A DNA stretch of 8,624 nucleotides, taken from assembly GCA_902795095.1 (NCBI GenBank), contig CADBKB010000061.1:1-8624 (forward strand). The letters are read 5' to 3'. This document shows, piece after piece, positions 1 to 5,945 of this stretch. The DNA comes from Oscillospiraceae bacterium. GTDB lineage: Bacteria; Bacillota_A; Clostridia; Oscillospirales; Oscillospiraceae. Under the pieces are notes generated by a model. That model was given only the letters and a program-made list of their open reading frames with translations. It was not told the DNA's origin and searched no databases. The position numbers and the translations under genes were made by a program. Every line of letters starts with the position of its first letter. The stretch's first letter is position 1.

Positions 1-927
1 CGAGGCTTGCATGCTGCCATAGAGTTCCTCCTTCGTATCTGATCCCGCGCAGCGCCCGTCCGCGGAGGCGAGCAGCGCCTCCAGGCCTGCGGTCCCGTCG
101 CCGTAGAGCCAGAGTCCGCCGCCGGGACCGCCCAGAATCGCGCAGGTCCCGTCGATGCAGCAGGCTGTCGTGCCGGCGCGGCGGGACGCGACATGTACCC
201 CGGCGCGCCCGGCCAGGCCCAGGGCAGGGGCCAGGCGCAGGCCCCGGCCCTGCAGCCGGACGCTGCGCTCCGCCCGGAGGATCGCGGTGGCCGCCGCCCG
301 GCGCAGGGCGCCGGCGTCCATGGGCATGGCGTAGCAGTAGCCGCCGCTCTGCTTCGGCGGCGGCAGTGCCGGCGGCGTCTGCCCCGTCAGCCTATGCCAG
401 CGGATGGCGAAGGCCTGGGCAAAGACGGCCGCGGCTGCGCCCTCCAGGCGCAGACAGGGGGCGGCGTGGTGCCTCCGGCCGGAGCGCAGAGCGGCCCATT
501 CGTCCCGCAGGGCGATGGGACCGGCGAAGCACAGCGTCCCGTCCACCAGCACGCAGGCCGGCCCCGGGTCGCCCCGGATGCAGCGGATGCGCATATGGCG
601 CAGAGCCCCGAGCTCCGCGAACCGGCATCCCGGGCCCAGGATCAGCCGCACGTCCACGCCCCGGGCGGCGCGTTGCCGCAGGGCATAGAGGACCGTATCC
701 CACACCACGCCGTCACGGGCGCAGCGCAGCGCCAGCCAGATGCGCGAGGACGCCCCGCGCAGCGCCCGCAGCAGGGGCTCCAGACATTGCTCCCCGCCGG
801 CGAACCACTGCACCCTTCCGCCGTAGCCCGGCGTGCCTCCGCCCGCGGCCGCGATCGCCGCCGCCGCGGCGGGAGCCTCCCGGCGCAGGCAGTCCAGCGG
901 CTCGCGCGGGTGTTGCCGGCGCAGCAT
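1..927 (-). CDS. PLD/cardiolipin-synthase-like protein with degenerate HKD motifs (partial, runs off left edge)
   Basis: An uninterrupted minus-strand frame of 309 codons runs from an ATG at 927-925 to the window edge, so the C-terminus is missing. The start is supported by GAGGAGGG five bases upstream; an in-frame ATG at 990-988 lacks a ribosome site. The fold is inferred from two PLD-like halves. The first has WFAGGEQCLEPLLRAL, AARGVDVRLILGPG and CVLVDGTLCFAGP (125-137), then FAQAFAIRWHRLTG. The second has ILRAERSVRLQ, AGVHVASR and CCIDGTCAILGG. Aligned with HxKxxxxD, the His and Lys positions are Gly122/Ala124 and Gly252/Thr254; only Asp129 and Asp259 remain. It is therefore probably not an active phosphatidyltransferase or phospholipase. 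The N-terminal membrane helices usual in cardiolipin synthases are absent, and residues 18-29 are alanine-rich. The family call is my reading of sequence pattern, not a search result. It is transcribed divergently from the dap operon. Confidence 0.6.
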   Translation of the reverse strand, partial: MLRRQHPREPLDCLRREAPAAAAAIAAAGGGTPGYGGRVQWFAGGEQCLEPLLRALRGASSRIWLALRCARDGVVWDTVLYALRQRAARGVDVRLILGPGCRFAELGALRHMRIRCIRGDPGPACVLVDGTLCFAGPIALRDEWAALRSGRRHHAAPCLRLEGAAAAVFAQAFAIRWHRLTGQTPPALPPPKQSGGYCYAMPMDAGALRRAAATAILRAERSVRLQGRGLRLAPALGLAGRAGVHVASRRAGTTACCIDGTCAILGGPGGGLWLYGDGTAGLEALLASADGRCAGSDTKEELYGSMQAS

Positions 928-1071
928 GACATCCCTCCTCGCAGGCAGTGTGGGCGACCCGGCCCCGGGGCCGCCGCCCTTCCGCGCCATGGCGGCAAGG
1001 GGATCGGCGGCTACTAAAGCCTATGCCCCGGGGAGCGAAAAATGCCCTTTGACTATTTTATACAAAGGAAA

Positions 1072-1135
1072 TTTTCCGAAAGATGAAAACATTGTTGGAC
1101 TTTTTTCGGAAAAAACCTTGATATTTCCGAAAAAA
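1072..1135. repeat. Three alternating TTTCCGAAA motifs forming nested inverted repeats over the dapA promoter
   Basis: TTTTCCGAAA at 1072-1081 is the exact reverse complement of TTTCGGAAAA at 1104-1113. TTTTTTCGGAAA at 1101-1112 is the exact reverse complement of TTTCCGAAAAAA at 1124-1135. The middle copy can thus pair with either outer one. The third copy lies inside the -35/-10 spacer of the proposed dapA promoter, and the -35 sits in the loop between copies two and three. The placement suggests an operator for an unknown regulator. The AT-rich block also stands out from the GC-rich surroundings. Function is inference. Confidence 0.5.
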
Positions 1136-1146
1136 CGTGCTATTTT
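1118..1146 (+). promoter_or_regulatory. Sigma-A-type promoter of the dapA-dapB-lysC operon
   Basis: TTGATA at 1118-1123 (five of six with TTGACA by position, the mismatch being T for C) and TATTTT at 1141-1146 (four of six with TATAAT) are separated by exactly 17 bases. The predicted transcription start, around 1152-1154, falls right at the 5' side of the riboswitch P1 helix, which independently supports this promoter. The spacer carries one copy of the TTTCCGAAA motif. Confidence 0.6.
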
Positions 1147-1150
1147 TTAT

Positions 1151-1320
1151 GCAGATAGAGGCGCACTGTTCGATCAGTACCCTTCCCGCCAAGGCCCGCA
1201 GGCTTTGGGATGGGGAAAGGCGTTCGGTGCCGAAGGCAGGGGCCGCTGCGGTGCTCCTGTGCTGGGCCGGCAACCTAATAGCTGCCGGACTGTCGCATCT
1301 TTATGCGGAGGGCTATCGCT
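1151..1320 (+). ncRNA. Lysine riboswitch (L-box) aptamer
   Basis: The leader matches the conserved L-box landmarks in order: GATAGAGGCGC at 1154-1164, GGGGAAAGG near 1212-1220, GCCGAAGG at 1229-1236, a P4 stem CCGGCA/TGCCGG (1267-1272 with 1283-1288), GGACTGTC, a P5 stem CGCAT/ATGCG capped by CTTT (1294-1307), and GGAGGGCTATC ending at 1317. P1 forms from GATAG (1154-1158) and CTATC (1313-1317). The class binds lysine and, in Firmicutes, normally turns genes off by promoting termination. Its position directly ahead of dapA-dapB-lysC fits this. I recognised it from motif order and did not score it with a covariance model. Confidence 0.92.
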
Positions 1321-1372
1321 TCATTTTCGGCATCCGTCTTCGCTGCAATCGCGGCGGAGTTCGATGTATTTT

Positions 1373-1405
1373 AAGGAGCGGCCTTCCCGGAGGACGCTCT
1401 TTTTT
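1373..1405 (+). terminator. Intrinsic terminator of the lysine riboswitch expression platform
   Basis: GAGCG (1376-1380) pairs with CGCTC (1395-1399), and inside it CCT (1382-1384) pairs with AGG (1391-1393), followed at once by six T residues (1400-1405). It lies between the aptamer and dapA, as expected for a terminator formed when lysine is bound. A 9-bp stem at 1338-1346/1351-1359 lies between aptamer and terminator. The P1 3' strand CGCT (1317-1320) could pair with AGCG (1377-1380) in the terminator's left arm, a possible antiterminator contact, but I could not resolve the full alternative fold. Confidence 0.7.
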
Positions 1406-1439
1406 AGTGTTCCCGGCATCAAATCATGGAGGTATTCTT

Positions 1440-2327
1440 ATGAGACAACCCATTTTCAAGGGCATCGCCACCGCCCTCATCACCCCCTTCCGGGACGGCC
1501 AAGTGGATTATGAGGCCATGGGCCGGTTGATCGACTGGCAGATCGAAAGCGGCATCAACGCCCTGGTCATCTGCGGCACCTCCGGCGAGGGTCCCACCCT
1601 CACCGACGCCGAGCATCGCGAGTGCATCCGCTTTAGCGTGGAGCGGGCCGCGGGTCGGGTACCCATCATCGCCGGCACCGGCTCAAACGATACCGCCTAT
1701 GCCATCAGCCTGACCAGGTTCGCCTGCGAGGTGGGCGCCGACGCCATGCTGGTGGTCACCCCCTACTACAACAAGGCCACCCAGAACGGCCTGGTGGCCT
1801 CCTTCAAGGCCATCGCCGACGCCTCCACCAAGCCGCTGATCGTCTACAACGTACCCTCGCGCACCGGCTGCGGCATCAAGCCTGAGACCTATGCCCGCAT
1901 GGCTGAGCACGAGAACATCGTCGCCATCAAAGAAGCCAACGGCGACATTTCCTCCGTGGTGGCCACCCGCGCCCTGGTGGGCGACAGGCTGGACATCTAC
2001 TCCGGCAACGACGACCAGATCGTGCCCATCCTCTCCATGGGCGGCATGGGCTGCATCTCTGTGCTGTCCAATGTGCTGCCGCGGGAAACCGTGGAGATCT
2101 GCGAGCGCTTCTTTGCCGGCGATGTGGCCGGCGCGGCGGCGCTGCAGTGCAAGTACCTGCCGCTGATCAACGCCCTGTTCTGCGAGGTCAACCCCATCCC
2201 CGTCAAGGCCGCCATGGCCGCCATGGGCTTCTGCGAGAATTCTCCCCGGCTGCCCCTGACCCCGATGGAGGACGCTCACTACCAGGTGCTGCTCCAGTGC
2301 ATGCGCGAGCAGGGTGTGAACGTATGA
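1440..2327 (+). CDS. dapA: 4-hydroxy-tetrahydrodipicolinate synthase
   Basis: This 295-residue protein condenses pyruvate with aspartate semialdehyde in the cytoplasm, the first step committed to diaminopimelate and lysine. It is a class I aldolase of the DapA/NAL family. The Schiff-base lysine is Lys164 in VAIKEANGD. The catalytic triad corresponds to Thr47 (CGTSGEG, 45-51), Tyr110 (VVTPYYNK) and Tyr136 (YNVPSRTG). The length is typical (about 290-300). The frame stays open upstream to 1137, but ATG 1440 is chosen because GGAGG at 1428-1432 lies seven bases before it and upstream sequence is the riboswitch. It is the first gene of the operon; its stop overlaps the dapB start (ATGA). Expression is probably repressed by lysine through the leader riboswitch. 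Confidence 0.97.
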   Translation: MRQPIFKGIATALITPFRDGQVDYEAMGRLIDWQIESGINALVICGTSGEGPTLTDAEHRECIRFSVERAAGRVPIIAGTGSNDTAYAISLTRFACEVGADAMLVVTPYYNKATQNGLVASFKAIADASTKPLIVYNVPSRTGCGIKPETYARMAEHENIVAIKEANGDISSVVATRALVGDRLDIYSGNDDQIVPILSMGGMGCISVLSNVLPRETVEICERFFAGDVAGAAALQCKYLPLINALFCEVNPIPVKAAMAAMGFCENSPRLPLTPMEDAHYQVLLQCMREQGVNV

Positions 2328-3061
2328 GAGCCATCGTGTGCGGCGCCTGCGGGCGCATGGGCAGGGTCCTGCGGCAGATGATCAACGAGGCTCTGGACTG
2401 GACCCTCGCCGCCGGCGTGGATCCCTACGGCCAGGCCCCGGAGGTCCTGCCGTCCCTGGAGCTCTGCCCCGAGGCGGATGTGATCATCGACTTTTCCCAC
2501 CACAGCGGCACGAACGCCCTGCTGGCCTATGCCGTGGAGCACGCGCTGCCCGTGGTGATCGCCACCACCGGCCATACCCCCGAGGAGCTGGCCGCCATTG
2601 CCGAGGCTGCGAAGAAGATCCCCATCTTCCGCTCGGGCAACATGTCCGTGGGCGTAGCCCTGCTGTGCAATCTGGCAAAGAAGGCCGCAGGCGTTTTCCC
2701 CGAGGCGGACATCGAAATCGTGGAGACCCACCACAACCACAAGCTGGACGCCCCCAGCGGCACCGCCCTCATGCTGGCTGAGGCCATCGGCACAGTGCGG
2801 GACAATCCTCCGCTGCAGCTCGGCCGCTCCGGCAACTGCCCCCGCCAGAAGGGGGAAATCGGCATCCATGCCGTGCGCCGTGGGGAGATCGTCGGCATCC
2901 ACGAGGTGCTGATCTCCACCCCCACCCAGACCGTCACCCTGCGCCATGAGGCCCATACCCGCGCCCTGTTTGCCGAGGGCGCCATGGCGGCGGCGGAGTA
3001 TCTCTGCGCCCAGGGCCCCGGCCTGTACAATATGCAAAGCATGATCGATCAGGAGAACTAA
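2324..3061 (+). CDS. dapB: 4-hydroxy-tetrahydrodipicolinate reductase
   Basis: This 245-residue enzyme reduces the DapA product to tetrahydrodipicolinate using NAD(P)H. The N-terminal Rossmann fold carries the nucleotide-binding GACGRMG (7-13). VIIDFSHHSGT (53-63) and IATTG (79-83) are further cofactor-domain landmarks. The family signature ETHHNHKLDAPSGTA spans 134-148 and contains the catalytic pair His136 and Lys140 (equivalent to His159 and Lys163 in E. coli). Length is slightly below the E. coli protein (273) and normal for short Firmicute forms. The start ATG at 2324 overlaps the dapA stop by four bases, and its TAA overlaps the lysC ATG by one base, indicating translational coupling across all three genes. 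Confidence 0.97.
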   Translation: MRAIVCGACGRMGRVLRQMINEALDWTLAAGVDPYGQAPEVLPSLELCPEADVIIDFSHHSGTNALLAYAVEHALPVVIATTGHTPEELAAIAEAAKKIPIFRSGNMSVGVALLCNLAKKAAGVFPEADIEIVETHHNHKLDAPSGTALMLAEAIGTVRDNPPLQLGRSGNCPRQKGEIGIHAVRRGEIVGIHEVLISTPTQTVTLRHEAHTRALFAEGAMAAAEYLCAQGPGLYNMQSMIDQEN

Positions 3062-4365
3062 TGGAAAAAATCACAGTCAAATTCGGCGGCAGCTCCCTGG
3101 CTGACGCCGGCCAGTTCCGCAAGGTTGCGGATATCATTCACGCCGATCCCCGCCGGGCCTTCGTGGTGGTGTCCGCCCCCGGCCGCCGCTTCTCCGGCGA
3201 CGATAAGGTCACCGACCTGCTCTACGCGGCTCACAGAAGCGTCGGCACCCCCGCCTTCGGGGAGATCTGGGCCGCCATCGCAGAACGGTTTGAGACCATC
3301 GTCCGGGAGCTGGGCCTGAGCGTCGACCTGGGCCTGGATTCCATCCGCGCCGAGATCGAAGGCGGCGCCAACGCCGATTACTGCGCCAGCCGCGGCGAGC
3401 ATCTGAACGCAAGAATCATGGCCGCGACTCTGGACCGGCCCTTCATCGACGCCGCCGACTGCGTCTTTTTCCGCGCCGACGGCAGCTTTGACGCCGCCCG
3501 CACCGACGAGACCCTGGGCGCCGCCCTGGCGGACAAGTCCGGCGCCGTCGTGCCCGGCTTCTACGGGGCGAACCCCGACGGCAGCGTGCGCACCTTCTCC
3601 CGGGGCGGCTCGGATATCACCGGCGCCATCGTGGCCCGGGCCTCCGGCTCGAGCTGCTATGAGAACTGGACGGACGTATCCGGCATCCTGGCGGCGGACC
3701 CCCGCATCGTGGCCGAGGCGAAGCCCATCCGGGAGATCACCTACCGCGAGCTGCGGGAAATGGCTTACATGGGCGCCTCCGTGCTCCATGAGGACGCCAT
3801 CTATCCCGCAAGGACCGCCGGCATCCCCATCCGCATCCGCAATACCAACGCCCCCGAGGAGCCCGGCACCGTCATCGCCCGGGAGGCCTCCGGAGAGAAT
3901 CCGCCCCCCGTCACCGGCATCGCCGGCAAGAAGGACTTCAGCATCATCCACATTGAGAAGGATCAGATGAATGAGACCCCGGGCTTTGTCAGCAAGGTGA
4001 TCGAGCCCTTTGCCGCCCGCGGCATCAGCATCGAGCATCTGCCCACCGGTATCGATTCCATGTGCGTGGTGGTGCCCACCGCCCAGATCCGCGACAGCCG
4101 CACGGAGCTGCTTTGCGATATCCGCGATGCGGTGAGCCCCGACGTGATCCTGGTGGAGAACGACATGGCCCTGGTGGCCGTGGTGGGCCGGGGCATGGTG
4201 CGGCGCAAGGGCGTCGCGGCCAGGCTGTTCGGCGCGCTGGCCCAGGCCGGCGTCAACGTCCGCATGATCGACCAGGGCTCCGGCGAGCTCAATATCATCG
4301 TGGGCGTGGATAATGCCGACTATGAGGCCGCCGTCCGGGCGCTCCATGGCGCATTCTTTGCGTAA
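3061..4365 (+). CDS. lysC: Aspartate kinase with C-terminal ACT domains
   Basis: This 434-residue enzyme phosphorylates aspartate, the entry step of the aspartate amino-acid family. The kinase domain shows VKFGGSS (6-12), VVVSAPG (35-41), SRGEH (110-114), SRGGSDITGA (180-189) and ENWTDVSGILAADPR (201-215). Two ACT modules follow at about 292-340 and 369-434; the second contains GVNVRMIDQGSGELNI (397-412). In this family ACT domains bind lysine and/or threonine as feedback inhibitors. The gene is named lysC because it sits in a lysine-riboswitch operon with dapA and dapB, but which amino acid inhibits it cannot be read from sequence. It starts one base inside the dapB stop (TAATG). No asd gene is in the window, so aspartate semialdehyde dehydrogenase must be encoded elsewhere. 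Confidence 0.95.
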   Translation: MEKITVKFGGSSLADAGQFRKVADIIHADPRRAFVVVSAPGRRFSGDDKVTDLLYAAHRSVGTPAFGEIWAAIAERFETIVRELGLSVDLGLDSIRAEIEGGANADYCASRGEHLNARIMAATLDRPFIDAADCVFFRADGSFDAARTDETLGAALADKSGAVVPGFYGANPDGSVRTFSRGGSDITGAIVARASGSSCYENWTDVSGILAADPRIVAEAKPIREITYRELREMAYMGASVLHEDAIYPARTAGIPIRIRNTNAPEEPGTVIAREASGENPPPVTGIAGKKDFSIIHIEKDQMNETPGFVSKVIEPFAARGISIEHLPTGIDSMCVVVPTAQIRDSRTELLCDIRDAVSPDVILVENDMALVAVVGRGMVRRKGVAARLFGALAQAGVNVRMIDQGSGELNIIVGVDNADYEAAVRALHGAFFA

Positions 4366-4374
4366 ACGCGCAAA

Positions 4375-4532
4375 AGCTCCCTCGGGGAGGGAGCTGTCGA
4401 GCGCAGCGAGACTGAGGGAGAATGCCGTACCGATTCTATGTACAGATCCAAACCGGTGCAATGCAGAATCGTACCGTTCGCAGCGCTCCCTCCGTCACGG
4501 CTTCGCCGTGCCACCTCCCTCCCGGAGGGAGG
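4375..4532. repeat. Palindromic MITE-like intergenic element
   Basis: The two ends share the same architecture in opposite orientation. The left end has AGCTCCCTC-GGG-GAGGGAGCT (4375-4395), then a short variable segment and GAGGGAG (4414-4420). The reverse complement of the right end has ACCTCCCTCC-GGGAGGGAGGT (from 4532 inward), a GGCACGGCGAAGCCGTG hairpin and GAGGGAG. The inner arms GTACCGATTCT (4427-4437) and AGAATCGTAC (4465-4474) also pair. The whole unit is a long imperfect inverted repeat with a core of about 27 bases. I recall similar CTCCCTC-type repeats scattered through Faecalibacterium-like genomes. It encodes no protein. The RNA could fold strongly and end or stabilise the lysC transcript, but there is no clear U-tract. 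Confidence 0.65.
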
Positions 4533-4643
4533 TAAGGGTGCTGTGCGCCATCAGAACGCTTTGTCCGGACGGAACAGCGTTTCCGCTTCCATAAAAAACT
4601 ACGAACCATCCCACATGATGTCCGTGCATCCAACGCCCGGGCA

Positions 4644-4653
4644 GGAAAGGAAG
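4644..4653 (+). promoter_or_regulatory. Ribosome binding site fixing the purA start
   Basis: The purine-rich run GGAAAGGAAG lies six bases before ATG 4660. In-frame upstream ATGs at 4615 and 4618 have no such site and would add a tail not seen in PurA, so 4660 is preferred. Confidence 0.7.
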
Positions 4654-4659
4654 ATCTTT

Positions 4660-5937
4660 ATGAGCAACTGCGCAGTCGTCGGCATCAACTGGGGAGACGA
4701 GGGCAAGGGCCGCATGGTGGACCTGATCGCCCGGGACTTCGACGTGGTCGTCCGCTATCAGGGCGGCAACAACGCCGGTCACACCGTGGTCAACGAGTAC
4801 GGCTCCTTCGGCCTGCATCTGATCCCCTCGGGCATTTTCTCCGAGGGCGTCGTGAACGTGCTGGGCAACGGCGTCGTCATCGACCCGGAGAGCCTGTGGA
4901 AGGAGATGGAGGGCCTGCGCGCCGCGGGCGTGCGCGTCACGCCGGAGAACTTCAGGATCTCCGACCGCGCCTCCATCGTGTTTCCTTACCATCTTCAGCT
5001 CGACGGCCTGGAGGAGGAGCGGCTGAAGGATAAGAAATACGGCTCCACCCGCCGGGGCATCGCGCCGGTCTACTCCGACAAGTATCAGAAGAAGACCATC
5101 ATGATGGGCGAGATCCTCCACCCCGACTACCTCAAGACCCGCCTGCAGGGCATCCTGGAGTGGAAGAACCTGACACTCACCGGCGTCTACGGCGCCGCGC
5201 CCAACGAGTTCGGCACGATCTATGACTGGGTCATGCGCTACGGCGGTTATCTGAAGGATTATATCTGCGACACGACGCAGCTGCTCACCGAAGCCCAGCG
5301 CCAGGGCAAGAATATCATGTTCGAGGCCCAGCTCGGCGCCCTGCGGGACATCGACTTTGGCATCTATCCCTACACCTCCTCGTCCTATTCCATCGCAGGC
5401 TATGCCTGCATCGGCGCCGGCATCCCCGGCAGCCATGTGGACAGGACCGTGGGCATCGTCAAAGCCTACTCCACCTGCGTGGGCGAGGGCCCCTTCACGG
5501 CCGAATGGTTCGGCCCCGAGGCGGACAAGCTCCGCGAGGCGGGCCATGAATACGGCGTTTCCACCGGCCGTCCCCGCCGGGTGGGTCCCCTCGACCTGGT
5601 GGCCACCCGCTACGGCTGCCTGATCCAGGGCGCCACGGAGCTGGCCCTGACCAAGCTGGACGTGCTGTCCTATCTCGATGAGATCCCCGTGTGCACCGCC
5701 TACGAGCTGGACGGCGAGCGCACCGACCGCTTCCCCTTCCCGGCGGACCTGGACCGGGCCAAGCCCGTGTTTGAGACGCTGCCCGGCTGGGGCGGCATCG
5801 ACATCGGCGGCGTCCGCCGGTTTGAGGATCTGCCGAAAAACGCGCAGGACTATGTGCTGTATGTGGAAAAGGCCCTGGGCGTGCATATTCGCTACGTCTC
5901 CGTCGGCCCCGGCCGCGACGACTATATTCTTCGTTGA
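4660..5937 (+). CDS. purA: Adenylosuccinate synthetase (divergent form)
   Basis: This 425-residue GTP-dependent enzyme joins IMP and aspartate to give adenylosuccinate, the first step from IMP to AMP. The P-loop-like GINWGDEGKGR (8-18) carries catalytic Asp13, and GGNNAGHT (35-42) carries His41, matching E. coli numbering. STGRPRRVGP (301-310) is the aspartate/IMP loop, TKLDVL (331-336) the guanine-recognition motif, and VSVGPGRDDYI (413-423) the C-terminal signature. The segment at 221-242 reads FEAQLGALRDIDFGIYPYTS and onward, where most PurA proteins have [20 protein letters not shown]; the IMP-contacting Gln is shifted or replaced. The protein is otherwise full length, so I treat it as a functional lineage variant. 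It sits eight bases before purB. No convincing promoter is visible in 4533-4659; it may depend on read-through or an unrecognised promoter. Confidence 0.93.
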   Translation: MSNCAVVGINWGDEGKGRMVDLIARDFDVVVRYQGGNNAGHTVVNEYGSFGLHLIPSGIFSEGVVNVLGNGVVIDPESLWKEMEGLRAAGVRVTPENFRISDRASIVFPYHLQLDGLEEERLKDKKYGSTRRGIAPVYSDKYQKKTIMMGEILHPDYLKTRLQGILEWKNLTLTGVYGAAPNEFGTIYDWVMRYGGYLKDYICDTTQLLTEAQRQGKNIMFEAQLGALRDIDFGIYPYTSSSYSIAGYACIGAGIPGSHVDRTVGIVKAYSTCVGEGPFTAEWFGPEADKLREAGHEYGVSTGRPRRVGPLDLVATRYGCLIQGATELALTKLDVLSYLDEIPVCTAYELDGERTDRFPFPADLDRAKPVFETLPGWGGIDIGGVRRFEDLPKNAQDYVLYVEKALGVHIRYVSVGPGRDDYILR

Positions 5938-5945
5938 GGTGTGCT

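Noticed and set aside
193..1017. Long plus-strand open frame opposite the PLD-like gene
   Set aside because: It is rich in Arg, Pro, Ala and Gln with no recognisable motif and no ribosome site, and overlaps a minus-strand frame with family-like segments; it is a GC-rich shadow.
1049..1064. Promoter elements near TTGACT / TTTTATAC, including a minus-strand TATAAA at 1061-1056 for the PLD-like gene
   Set aside because: Neither strand gives a -35 and -10 pair at acceptable spacing; the minus TATAAA has no matching -35 16-18 bases upstream.
1137..1439. N-terminal extension of DapA
   Set aside because: The frame is open, but it crosses the riboswitch and terminator. The ribosome site and family length place the start at 1440.
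3058..4461. 467-codon minus-strand frame opposite lysC
   Set aside because: Low-complexity Gly/Ala/His/Val composition typical of the antisense of a GC-rich gene; lysC on the plus strand has all family motifs.
4313..4594. Small plus-strand frame after lysC
   Set aside because: It overlaps the lysC end and then translates the palindromic element; no ribosome site or protein-like pattern.
4561..4596. purA promoter from TTGTCC and CATAAA
   Set aside because: The spacing is about 23 bases and the -10 match is poor, so it is not supported.
4495..5886. 463-codon minus-strand frame opposite purA
   Set aside because: Same antisense composition, no motif and no ribosome site; it mirrors the codon bias of purA.
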